From: Liriodendron chinense
Lineage: Eukaryota > Streptophyta > Magnoliopsida > Magnoliales > Magnoliaceae
Reading direction: 5' to 3'
Length of the DNA: 64,000 nt
Assembly: GCA_003013855.2 (NCBI GenBank)
Contig: ML058433.1
Location: forward strand, 4,587,966-4,651,965
Below are positions 45,083 to 55,372 of the stretch, in pieces. The position numbers and the translations under genes are program-made. Position 1 is the stretch's first letter. The number at the start of each line of letters is the position of its first letter. The notes below the pieces were generated by a model. That model was not told the origin of the DNA and made no database searches. It saw only the letters and a list, made by a program, of their open reading frames with translations.

Positions 45083-45540
45083 CCTCTCCCTAACCCAAGA
45101 ACCCAATCTGAGATACAAGATCCCAGCTCATTCTTCCAACATACGGAGCATGTTCAAGCTATCACCACCTTAAGGAGTGGCAAGACTATTGACAAAGCTA
45201 ATATGGTGAAGGCCCCAAAGCTTAATGATCCGAAAATTGCCAAAAAAGATGATAGCTCTAACAACACTCCACATGAGAAGAACCGGAAAGGCAATACAAG
45301 CCGGTTGCTCTTTTTTCCCAAAGGTTGATTTCACCCAAACATTTAGATAAAAATCTGAAAATTCTAGAGGTTTTTAAGCAAGTGAAGATCAACATCTAGT
45401 TGTTGGATGCTATAAAACAAATACCATCATATGCCAAATTTCTGAAGGAATTATGAACAGTAAAAAAGAAACACAATGTACACAACAAAGTACTTTTGAC
45501 TGAGAATTTAAGTGCCATAATCAAGCAAGAGGTACCCTAA

Positions 45541-45960
45541 AAATACAAGGATCTGGGTAGTCCTACCATCTCATGCATTATAGGTGACTACTGGATCAAA
45601 CAAGCATTACCCGATTTGGGGGCAAGTGTAAACCTCATCCTATACTCGGTCTATAAACAACTTGGTTTAGGTGAATTGAAACCCACCAAAACCACAATCC
45701 AACTTGCTGATAGATCTATTCGTATACCGAGAGGGATGATTAAAGATGTCCTTGTCCAAGTCGATAAATTCTACTATCTAGTGGATTTCATTATCTTGGA
45801 TACACATCTTGTGATGGGTACCGGTGCTCAAATTCCTGTCATACTTGGCTGCCCTTTCTTAGCCACTTCAAATGTGATTATCAATTGTAGAAACAGGCTG
45901 GTACAAATGTCCATTGGAAATATGACACTCTTGCTGAATATTTGTTTATTTATGCAAGCA
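45541..45960 (+). pseudogene. pol: Protease of Athila E
   Basis: Active site DLGA at 45613-45624 within 'LPDLGASVNLILYSVYKQL'. Then 'LADRSIRIPRGMIKDVLVQV', 'VDFIILDTHLVMGTGAQIPV' and 'LGCPFLATSNVIINCRNR'. About 120 codons are open from 45616. The C end is frameshifted near 45945. Confidence 0.85.
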
Positions 45961-46129
45961 ACCACGGGATGTTGATGATGAGGTCCATGAAATAAATCTG
46001 ATCGAATCATTCGTAGAATATATGTCCCTCTTGACATTCTCCTCCGATCCCTTAGAGGCATGTTTAGCCCATTCTCATGAGATTGATGATGACACAATAC
46101 AAGAGATGGATGCCATTTTAGACGCTATG

Positions 46130-46600
46130 CCGGTGCTTGATACTAACAGATGGAGGACACCATTTAAGACTTAGACTTTAACCGAGAATAAGCCTCTTCC
46201 ATCTAATATCAAGGCTCTGAAGCTCGACCTAAAACCATTGCCTGTATATTTGAAATATATATTTAGGTCGAGATGAGACATATCCAGTGGTGATTTCTTC
46301 CCTCTTGGATGAGGAACAAGAGAGAAGGCTAATCGCTACTCTAAAAAAGTATAAGAATGCCATTGGGTGGTCAATTACGGATCTCAGGGGCATAGATCCC
46401 CTGATTTGTACTCATCGCATATACCTTGAGGAGAATGCGAAGACATCTAGGCAACCGTAAAGACGCCTTAACCCAAATATGAAGGAGGTGGTTAAGGCCG
46501 AGGTGTTGAAACTATTGGATGTGGGTATCATTTACCCAATATCCGATAGTCAATGGATGAGTCCAACTCAAGTGGTGCCTAAGAAATCCGGAATAACCAT
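46130..46600 (+). pseudogene. pol: RT N-terminal part of Athila E
   Basis: Linker and fingers: 'NKPLPSNIKALKLDLKPLP', 'NAIGWSITDLRGIDPLICTH', 'EVVKAEVLKLLDVGIIYPIS' and 'MSPTQVVPKKSGITI'. Stops near 46172 and 46457 and a frameshift near 46255. It is cut at 46600 by solo LTR F; ACCAT (46596-46600) is the duplication. Confidence 0.82.
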
Positions 46601-47901
46601 TGTTCACTCACCTCAAGTGTAAGGCTGCAATGTAGTAATAATTCTCGATAAGACCGAGGTCAATCCACAGGGAAAGAGGTAAACAATGCCAACTACTCTA
46701 ACAACTAGAATATAAGAGTTTAGGAATATAATTTTTCACATAAAATAGAAAAATATGAAATTAAGAAGAACTAGAGCATCAAGGATCCACTTGTAGTAGT
46801 CCAATGCCAATCCATTCATCTAAACACAACACAATTAGAATCAAAGTCCTATCTCTCATTTAATTGGAGGATATAACATTCAAGCACAACCAATCCTACT
46901 TAAATCCGGAAATCAGATTTTTAGTTCTAATGAAGCACATAGAACTTGAACTTGTAGCCTTTGGAGTAACAGCCATGCTAAGAGACTATGACATGCTCAA
47001 GCGTTACTACAATTCGAATTCAAACAACCCAATCATGATAATCTCAGAGAATTGTAAGGAACTCATGTCCAAAGTACACAAACTCTCATAAAACTTCTAA
47101 AAAACCAAACTTTATTCAAACTAGAACTTGAAAATCCATAAATAAGTAAAGGGTACTTGAAGAAACAAATTAAAGCATTGAAACAAACTACAAACTTCAC
47201 CTCTTAGCTCTAGCTAAGAGGTTAGCTAAAAGAAAACATTAAAAACTAGAAACTAGAACTAGAAGAAGAAGAAAACTAGTTCTAGGAGGCTATGAAGCCT
47301 CTTAGGTCTTGATATCTTTTCTCCCCACGTTGCTAGATGGGTTAGGAAAAGGCTGTAGGTGTCTTTTTATAGCTTGGAGGCGTCACCGACTTGGAAGAAT
47401 CGCGGAACTACGGAGTCCTCCCGCACTTAGGAAACCCAAAATCCGAATTTGGAAAGTGAAACCCACTTTGCATGTGGCCGACCGGTCTTGACCGGTCGGA
47501 CTGGGCTGGCTGATCGGTCTTGACCGGTCAGACTAGTTTGTCTTGAGTCCAGGGAGTACACAGGGGTGGCAGACCGGTCAAGACAGGTCGGACCAAACAG
47601 GTCCTTCATCCAGTGTCTTCCAGTGGGGTGGCCGACCAGTCTTGACCGGTCGGACCTTCTTCTCTTCATATTTTCTTTCTTCAATTCTTCTTCTCTCTCC
47701 TCTCCTTGCTTTCTTCTTTCTTTGGTCCTCCTACAACCTTCATCCAATGGCTCTAAATGGCCCCTTTTGATCATTATTTGGGAAAAGTCGCTCTCATTCC
47801 TACAACAACAAAACATGCATTAGATGGGCCTTTTAAACATGCAAATCATGCATATAGTGTGATGTAATGGGCTATGACATGTATAAATTGGAGGCTCAAC
47901 A
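46601..47901 (-). mobile_element. Antisense solo Athila-type LTR F in RT of E
   Basis: 1301 bp, TGTTCACTCACC... to ...GGAGGCTCAACA. Target-site duplication ACCAT (46596-46600 and 47902-47906). Minus-strand TATA (TATAAAAAG) at 47363-47371; palindromic GACCGGTC array at 47475-47665. The solo state implies recombination between the two LTRs of a former element. Confidence 0.9.
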
Positions 47902-48109
47902 ACCATCGTAGCCAATGCCAATAATGAACTCGTGCCAACCAGAGTCACCATCTGTTGGAGAATGTGCATTGACTACCGGAAGCTAAACATGGTCACGAGG
48001 AAAGACCACTTTCCCTTACCATTTGTTGATCAAATTTTAGAAAGGTTGGCGGGTCATTCCAACTTTTGCTTCCTCAATGGATATTCAGGGTATAATCAAA
48101 TAGAGATCC
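47902..48109 (+). pseudogene. pol: RT middle part of Athila E
   Basis: Continues RT directly after F: 'ANANNELVPTRVTICWRMCI', 'DYRKLNMVTRKDHFPLPFVD' and 'LAGHSNFCFLNGYSGYNQIEI', then cut by element G. Confidence 0.88.
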
Positions 48110-48609
48110 TGTCACGCCCCGAAATCCGAAACCCGAGTACAATAACCCAAAGCCCGAGTTCCAGGGTGTGAATTTAAAATTCGAGCATAGATTCCTTGAA
48201 ATTCCATTCAACACATTGCATAACTAAAATAAATCCCAAGTACAAAGTTTATCTTCCACTAATATCTCATTACATGGAATTTTACAAGATAAAATAGATC
48301 AACTACGGTTGACGTATGAGTAACACGTGCCCAACTGAAAACTCTGCTCTGTCTACGTCTTCTCTTTCCTGAGAACCTGCAAGAACTGTGGTGATTTTTG
48401 GTGAGCTAAAAGCCCAGTGAGATCATTTCCATCATAGGTAATATTCCAGTTAATAAAAGATAGGACGTGAATTCATCAACAGATATGATTGTATGAAATA
48501 TACAAGGATAAGGTTATGATTGATACACTTTATGATTTATTATCAATAGAACATGATTACCATGATGCCATGTATGTCATGATACGTGTGAGAGCAATAA
48601 TCGTCTAGG

Positions 48610-48880
48610 AACTCGCTGCCACTGAACATTAGGAACCTGTCGCAAATCAACCATGCTCACCTAACCGGTACAGCGAGGAGGCAAATCAACCATGCACGCC
48701 AGTGGGCAAATCAACCATGCACCACTGATCCAATCGAGCAAATCAACCATGCTCAATAAGTGAAACGACCAGAACTCACTGCCACTGAACATTAGGAACC
48801 TGTCGCAAATCAACCATGCTCACCTAACCGGTACAGCGAGGCAGCAAATCAACCATGCACGCCAGGAGTCAAATCAACCA
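48610..48880. repeat. CAAATCAACCATGC repeats in G LTR
   Basis: Seven copies of CAAATCAACCATG lie in two tandem blocks of about 162 bp, each starting 'actgccactgaacattagg' or close to it. The other LTR (about 52597-52710) has only one block with three copies, explaining most of the 143-bp length difference. Confidence 0.82.
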
Positions 48881-49527
48881 TGTTCCTGTTCTGTCGTTGT
48901 GTAAAAATGTATATGAATGTCATGAATTATGAAAACACATCCTCACGCATACAATGCATCTCAAACTCAATCCCAATCACACCATGCATGTGTCATCTTT
49001 ATTTAAGTAGTTCCTTGTCTAAACATTTAGTTTGTAGTAAATTAAGGAAGCTGAGAATAATTTGGAAAGTTATTAAAATATGTACGGTAACCTAAGTCGA
49101 ATTTGTCTAACGTCTTGATATGTACAACTAGACAGGTTGGTTGGGAAAAATATCAAGAATAAATAATCATAATACGATACTTAAGAATAGAGATCGAAGT
49201 GGGTCCCATACCTAAGACTCCCTTACAATTAACAGGAAAGGATAAAGACCATATCAAAAACTTGATTAAGGAAGTGAGTTGGAAAACGGATTCCTTACCC
49301 AAAATCCAATTGTTAAACAACAAAAGAAGGAATTAAGACTTAGAATATAGCAACAAGAGGATCAAGAAAAATCAACCAGAAAATCATGAGATGAATCACT
49401 CACAGATTCGTTGATCTTCAAGTTTCAAATAGTCTCGGCTCGAATTTTGGGTTGACTCAGCGAGTCGACTCGACTCATAGAAGAAAACCCTTCTTTCTCT
49501 CTCCTTCCTCCTTCTTTCTTCTTCTTT

Positions 49528-49558
<31 letters not shown>

Positions 49559-50108
49559 CTAGCCTTGGAATGAGGCTTCAGCAGAAATAGAAGCAATATG
49601 AGGTGAAGCATCCGCCCCCTCTCAACGTAATCTCTCTCTCTCTCTCTCTACCCAAGTTTCCTCCTCCTCTCTCTCTCTCTCTCTCCCTCTCTCTCTTGGT
49701 TGGACTCTTGTGAAGAGGGAGATGCATCTAAGGAGGTCTTTTAAAGACTCCCAAAGTCGGTGAGTTGGTGCAGGAAACTCCCGACTAGTTTTGGCGTTGG
49801 CACCGCCTGGCACTCATGTCGCCCGAATTTTTTGTACTAAATCACATGTAGACCGTTCAAATAGTAGGTGTGGTCCATGAAAACAATCCCCCAAAATTTC
49901 AGGGGCACATGCGAAGCAATGGACCGGATCCGACATGATCTTGGTTTTCTTGGTTTCCAAACAGTCGATTGAAGTGGGCCGCATGATCAACTTTCGACAG
50001 AGATTTTTTGAAGGACTGAACTTAGGTACGATAGGGTTCTGATGAACGGCATGGATATAAAATATGAGGCCCACGTGGAGGTCAAGTGGAGGCCCACCGA
50101 TGACAGCG

Positions 50109-50133
50109 AGCGGACGCTGTAACAGCGTCCGCT
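50109..50133. repeat. Perfect 12-bp-arm inverted repeat in G 3' LTR
   Basis: AGCGGACGCTGT, one A, then ACAGCGTCCGCT. The other LTR has it at 53952-53976 with one mismatch. The core GCGTCCGCTGG recurs in the chromovirus LTR near 12858. Confidence 0.85.
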
Positions 50134-51089
50134 GGAAAGGTCGTGAAGAAGAAGACTTTTCTTTCTTCTTTTGTTTTTCGTGCGACACATGCAACATAGA
50201 GTTGGTGCTCCACTTACAAGTGGGGTCCACATGTAGTGAGTTGGGATTGTCTCCTCCGTCCAATAGATGAGCAACATAAAGTTAGCTGTCGAGGAGAAAA
50301 ATGAGGCAGATCCGAGCTACGGTGGCCCACTTATGGCACGATTTTCGATTAGAGCCTTTGTAGGATGATCGGAGGTTTGAAACTTCATGTGTATGGTTAG
50401 ATCGTGTCCTAGAACTAATATATAGAGTTTTGCGTGAAAATGATTTTCAGAAATGATAAAACTTAAAAAGGTGGTATAACTTAAGTTTAACTAATGGCAT
50501 TTTTGTAATTATCATAAATTTACGACTTTTGTAAAATCTATCACTTCCATGTTGTTCTAGGGTTTATTCTAAGCAACTTTAATAAAGAGACCATATAGTA
50601 ATTCCCTACGGATGATTTATTATTAATTTATCAATGTTTCAATTTATTTAAATTATTAAATAATTAACTAAATTATAATTTAAATTATTCTAAAATCCTA
50701 GGGTGTTACAAACACACCCGAGCAGGTTCATAGGGCCAAGAAATCACTGGTCTAAGCATATGCATTGTGACGGACACGATGTACGGGTCATATTTATGTA
50801 CAGACATGTGTACAGGATGATGTACGGCGGTTTACATTGATCGCGTAATTTGAAATCGGAGTGGACGATTAAATCTTCCGGTCTAGCAACGATAGATCAT
50901 TCTAACGGTCAGTTTATTGATTTAGCTAAGTATACTGAGTTTTCAAAGGCTTTAAAAAGTGTTAGAATGCGTATAAAAGTATATACGTGTTTGTATGCGT
51001 GTGAACAACACAGCCTAAAATTTAAAATTTTCACGTGTGAACATGCACTCGTGTACTTACTTGTGCGTCCAAATGTTTAGGGTATTACA

Positions 51090-52081
51090 TTCTGCCACCC
51101 TTACACAGAATTTTGTCCTCGAAATTCAAACAAACCCACTAATCTAAGAGACGAATACTACGGTGTGTCTATGCCCTACAAGTCATGGTTTTATCTGCTC
51201 ACAAGTGTATGGAATGACTTATATGACTTCAGGTTCTTACAATCTATCCCCCTTATGAGAATCTCGTCCTCGAGATTCAACCATAACCGCAACCAAGCTT
51301 TCGCTATGCACTCTGATGTGCCTAAGCTAACGCTATAACGAAGAGAAGAAAGTCAATAATAACATCCCAACAAAAGCAATGTCACAAACAAGACAATCAA
51401 TCATAGTATAAACAATGAAACAAGGAAAACAAACAGTCCAAATAAAAGAAACATCACAGATAAAACCTACAGACACCCTAACCTCAACATTACAGACTTG
51501 ATCCTACAACCAACGTCACTAGTAAGGCGAAGATCACAGTGCAAACAACGTCCTTAGGTAGGGATAAACAATTAGATAACCTTACCACCAAAACAAAATC
51601 AAGTAAAGGTAAACGTCACGTTTAAACAACATCCACAAGTAGAGGCAAGCATTTGATAACTTTTTAAATAAAACAAACATTAAGTAGAACAACCATAAAA
51701 TCGTACATAGCGCACCCATTCCTGTGTGTTTACAAGTTGTCCTATTTTCAGGTTCTCTACAACCATTTCCTATGTTCAACTATGGACCCTACTCGAATTT
51801 CATTAGATTACATGGGACAAAACGAAATTTCAGTTCTCTAGACTTCGTACCTAAGCTCTAGTGTAAACTATACCTAAGATCCTCCATGGAATCTAAAACC
51901 TAGGCTCCGACACCCTAAATGGTCTTTCATGTCTAACTTAAATATAACCCTCGTCAATCAAATAACCATCTGAGTTCATAAAAAAGTCATAGCTGAGACT
52001 TTACTAGTGATCATAACCCTAACTCCAAGTTCACTAGGTGTTAGCCCTAACCCTAGGCATTTTGAAATTCTCGAAATCTCT
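51090..52081 (-). other. Interior of element G, non-coding
   Basis: No coding frame. Two hairpins, 51108-51127 and 51259-51278, each sit beside a 'ttaca' LTR-like boundary (51089 and 51241). The left 152 bp therefore look like a duplicated or abandoned element 3' end. The rest is AT-rich with no recognised homology. Confidence 0.65.
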
Positions 52082-52092
52082 CTCTGATACCA
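52082..52092 (-). other. Primer binding site of element G, tRNA-iMet type
   Basis: TGGTATCAGAG on the minus strand, three bases from the 5' LTR; typical of chromoviruses and copia. Confidence 0.8.
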
Positions 52093-52095
52093 AAC

Positions 52096-53447
52096 TGTCA
52101 CGCCCCGAAATCCGAAACCCGAGTACAATAACCCAAAGCCTGAGTTCCAGGGTGTGAATTTAAAATTCGAGCATAGATTCCTTGAAATTCCATTCAACAC
52201 ATCGCATAACTAAAATAAATCCCAAGTACAAAGTTTCTCTTCCACTAATATCTCATTACATGGAATTTTACAAGATAAAATAGATCAACTACGGTTGACG
52301 TTTGAGTAACACGTGCCCAACTGAATACTCTGCTCTGTCTACGTCTTCTCCTTCCTGAGAACCTGCAAGAACTGTAGTGATTTTTGGTGAGCTAAAAGCC
52401 CAGTGAGATCATTTCCATCATAGGTAATATTCCAGTTAATAAAAGATAGGACGTGAATTCATCAACGGATAGGATTGTATGAAATATACAAGGATAAGGT
52501 TATGATTGATACACTTTATGATTTATTATCAATAGAACATGATTACCATGATGCCATATATGTCATGATACGTGTGAGAGCAATAATCGTCTAGGAACTC
52601 ACTGCCACTGAACATTAGGAACCTGTCGCAAATCAACCATGCTCACCTAACCGATACAGCGAGGCGGCAAATCAACCATGCACGCCAGGAGTCAAATCAA
52701 CCATGCTCCTGTTCTGTCGTTGTGTAAAAATGTATATGAATGTCATGAATTATGAAAACACATCCTCACGCATACAATGCATCTCAAACTCAATCCCAAT
52801 CACACCATGCATGTGTCATCTTTATTTAAGTAGTTCCTTGTCTAAACATTTAGTTTGTAGTAAATTAAGGAAGCTGAGAATAATTTGGAAAGTTATTAAA
52901 ATATGTACGGTAACCTAAGTCGAATTTTTCCAACGTCTTGATATGTATAACTAGATAGGTTGGTTGGGAAAAATATCAAGAATAAATAATCATAATACGA
53001 TACTTAAGAATAGAGATCGAAGTGGGTCCCATACCTAAGACTCCCTTACAATTAACAGGAAAGGATAAAGACCATATCAAAAACTTGATTAAGGAAGTGA
53101 GTTGGAAAACGGATTCCTTACCCAAAATCCAATTGTTAAATAACAAAAGAAGGAATTAAGACTTAGAATATAGCAACAAGAGGATCAAGAAAAATCAACC
53201 AGAAAATCATGAGATGAATCACTCACAGATTCGTTGATCTCCAAGTTTCAAATAGTCTCGGCTCGAATTTTGGGTTGACTCAGTGAGTCGACTCGACTCA
53301 TAGAAGAAAACCCTTCTTTCTCTCTCCTTCCTCCTTCTTTCTTCTTCTTTTTCTTCTTCTTCTTCTTCTTCTTCTTACCTAGCCTTGGAATGAGGCTTCA
53401 GTAAAAATAGAAGCAATATGAGGTGAAGCATCCGCCCCCTCTCAACG

Positions 53448-53487
<40 letters not shown>

Positions 53488-54932
53488 CCGAGTTTCCTCC
53501 TCTCTCTCTCTCTCTCTCTCCCCCTCTCTCTCTCTCTCTTGGTTGGACTCTTGTGAAGAGGGAGATGCATCTAAGGAGGTCTTTTAAAGACTCCCAAAGT
53601 TGGTGAGTTGGTGAAGGAAACTCCCGACTGGTTTTGGCGTTGGCACCGCCTGGCACTCATGTCGCCCAAATTTTTTGTACTAAATCACATGTAGACCGTT
53701 CAAATAGTAGGTGTGGTCCATGAAAACAATCCCCTAAAATTTCAGGGGCACATGCGAAGCAATGGACCGGATCCGACACGATCTTGGTTTTCTTGGTTTC
53801 CAAACAGTCGATTGAAGTGGGCCGCATGATCAACTTTCGACAGAGATTTTTTGAAGGACTGAACTTAGGTACGATAGGGTTCTGATGAACGGCATGGATA
53901 TAAAATATGAGGTCCACGTGGAGGTCAAGTGGAGGCCCACCGATGACAGCGAGCGGACGCTGTAACAGCGTCCGTTGGAAAGGTCGTGAAGAAGAAGACT
54001 TTTCTTTCTTCTTTTGTTTTTCGTGCGACGCATGCAACATAGAGTTGGTGCTCCACTTACAAGTGGGGTCCACATGTAGTGAGTTGGGACCGTCTCCTCC
54101 GTCCAATAGATAAGCAACATAAATTTAGCCGTCGAGGAGAAAAATGAGGCAGATCCGAGCTACGATGGCCCACTTATGGCACGATTTTCGATTAGAGCCT
54201 TTGTAGGATGATCGGAGGTTTGAAACTTCATGTGTATGGTTAGATCGTGTCCTAGAACTAATATAAAGAGTTTTGCGTGAAAATGATTTTCAGAAATTAT
54301 AAAACTTAAAAAGGTGGTATAACTTAAGTTTAACTAATGGCATTTTTGTAATTATCATAAATTTACGACTTTTGTAAAATCTATCACTTCCATGTTGTTC
54401 TAGGGTTTATTCGAAGCAACTTTAATAAAGAGACCATATAGTAATTCCCTACAGATGATTTATTATTAATTTATCAATGTTTCAATTTATTTAAATTATT
54501 AAATAATTAACTAAATTATGATTTAAATTATTCTAAAATCCTAGGGTGTTACAAACACACCCGAGCAGGTTCATAGGGCCAAGAAATCACTGGTCTAAGC
54601 ATATGCCTTGTGACGGACACGATGTACGGGTCATATTTATGGACAGACATGTGTACAGGATGATGTACGGCGGTTTACATTGATCGCGTAATTTGAAATC
54701 GGAGTGGACGATTAAATCTTCCGGTCTAGCAACGATAGATCATTCTAACGGTCAGTTTATTAATTTAGCTAAGTATACTGAGTTTTCAAAGGCTTTAAAA
54801 AGTGTTAGAATGCGTGTAAAAGTATATACGTGTTTGTATGCGTGTGAACAACACAGCCTAAAATTTAAAATTTTCACGTGTGAACATGCACTCGTGTACT
54901 TACTCGTGCGTCCGAATTTTTGGGGTATTACA
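52096..54932 (-). repeat. 5' LTR of element G
   Basis: Nearly identical to 48110-51089 apart from the shorter CAAATCAACCATGC block and different CTT and CT tract lengths (about 53343-53377 and 53450-53540). By eye the two LTRs differ by only a few percent, so G inserted fairly recently compared with E. Confidence 0.88.
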
Positions 54933-55372
54933 GATCGCCCTTGAGGACCAAGAGAAGACAACATTCACATGTCTATTCGACACTTTTGCCTATCGAAGTA
55001 TGTCGTTTGGACTGTATAATGCTCCTGCCACATTTCAGCGTTGTATGTTGAGCATTTTTTCTGATATGGTAGGAACGATTCTCGAAGTTTTCATGGACGA
55101 CTTCTCGGTATTTGGTTGTAACTTTGATGAGTGCCTTGGGCACTTAAAATCAGTTTTAAAAAGATGTGAAGAAAAGAACCTCATGTTGAATTGGGAGAAA
55201 TGTCACTTTATGGTTCAAAAGGGAATAGTCCTTGGCAACCGTGATCAATGACATGTTCCTCGATGAACAACTATTCAAAGTCTCCCAATTACCATAGTAC
55301 GCAGACATTGTTAACTATCTTGCTATAGGTACAATCCTGACTCATTGGAGAAAGCAAGATAAGGATGAGTTT
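54933..55372 (+). pseudogene. pol: RT C-terminal part and linker remnant of Athila E
   Basis: RT resumes after G: 'ALEDQEKTTFTCLFDTFAY', 'YNAPATFQRCMLSIFSDMV' and intact FMDD at 55090-55101, through 'HFMVQKGIVLG' to about 55236. The sequence then jumps to the region after RNase H ('LDEQLFKVSQLP', with a stop, then 'ADIVNYLAIG'), so about 0.6-0.7 kb including RNase H is deleted. It ends at 55372 against LTR H. Confidence 0.85.

Larger units (their letters stand above)
48110..51089 (-). repeat. 3' LTR of element G
   Basis: Carries an extra tandem unit of the CAAATCAACCATGC region, (CTT)n at about 49510-49557 and (CT)n at about 49627-49697. A perfect 12-bp-arm inverted repeat lies at 50109-50133. 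Open stretches such as 49814-50263 (minus) look fortuitous; they are shared by both LTRs. Confidence 0.88.
48110..54932 (-). mobile_element. Non-autonomous LTR element G: long LTRs, 1-kb interior
   Basis: LTRs of 2980 bp (48110-51089) and 2837 bp (52096-54932), each TGTCACGCCCCG...ATTACA on the plus strand (minus: TGTAATACCC...CGTGACA), flank 1006 bp. A tRNA-iMet PBS (minus strand) adjoins the right LTR and a hairpin/PPT-like region adjoins the left LTR, which sets the orientation. The duplication is GATCC on the left and GATCG on the right; RT of relatives reads GATCG, so the left copy has mutated. No coding domain. It resembles a LARD-type derivative parasitising a Tekay-type chromovirus. 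Confidence 0.85.
42495..55372 (+). mobile_element. Athila-type element E, truncated, with insertions F and G
   Basis: A 5' LTR part (42495 to about 43480), gag, protease, RT, and a short piece after RNase H. RNase H itself, integrase and the 3' LTR are missing. Insertions F (46601-47901) and G (48110-54932) split RT. The post-RNase H linker resembles A ('LDEQLFKVSQLPWYADIVNY') more than B or C, so A and E form a separate subfamily. The right end is cut at 55372 by chromovirus LTR copy H. Confidence 0.82.

Noticed and set aside
48640..48880. CRISPR-like array (repeated CAAATCAACCATGC with short spacers)
   Set aside because: The sequence is plant DNA, the repeats are 13-14 bp, the spacing is irregular, and the whole block lies in an LTR and is duplicated as a unit.
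49814..50263. 149-codon minus-strand frame repeated at 53657-54106
   Set aside because: It is repeated because it lies in both LTRs of element G. It has no recognisable motif and overlaps other frames.
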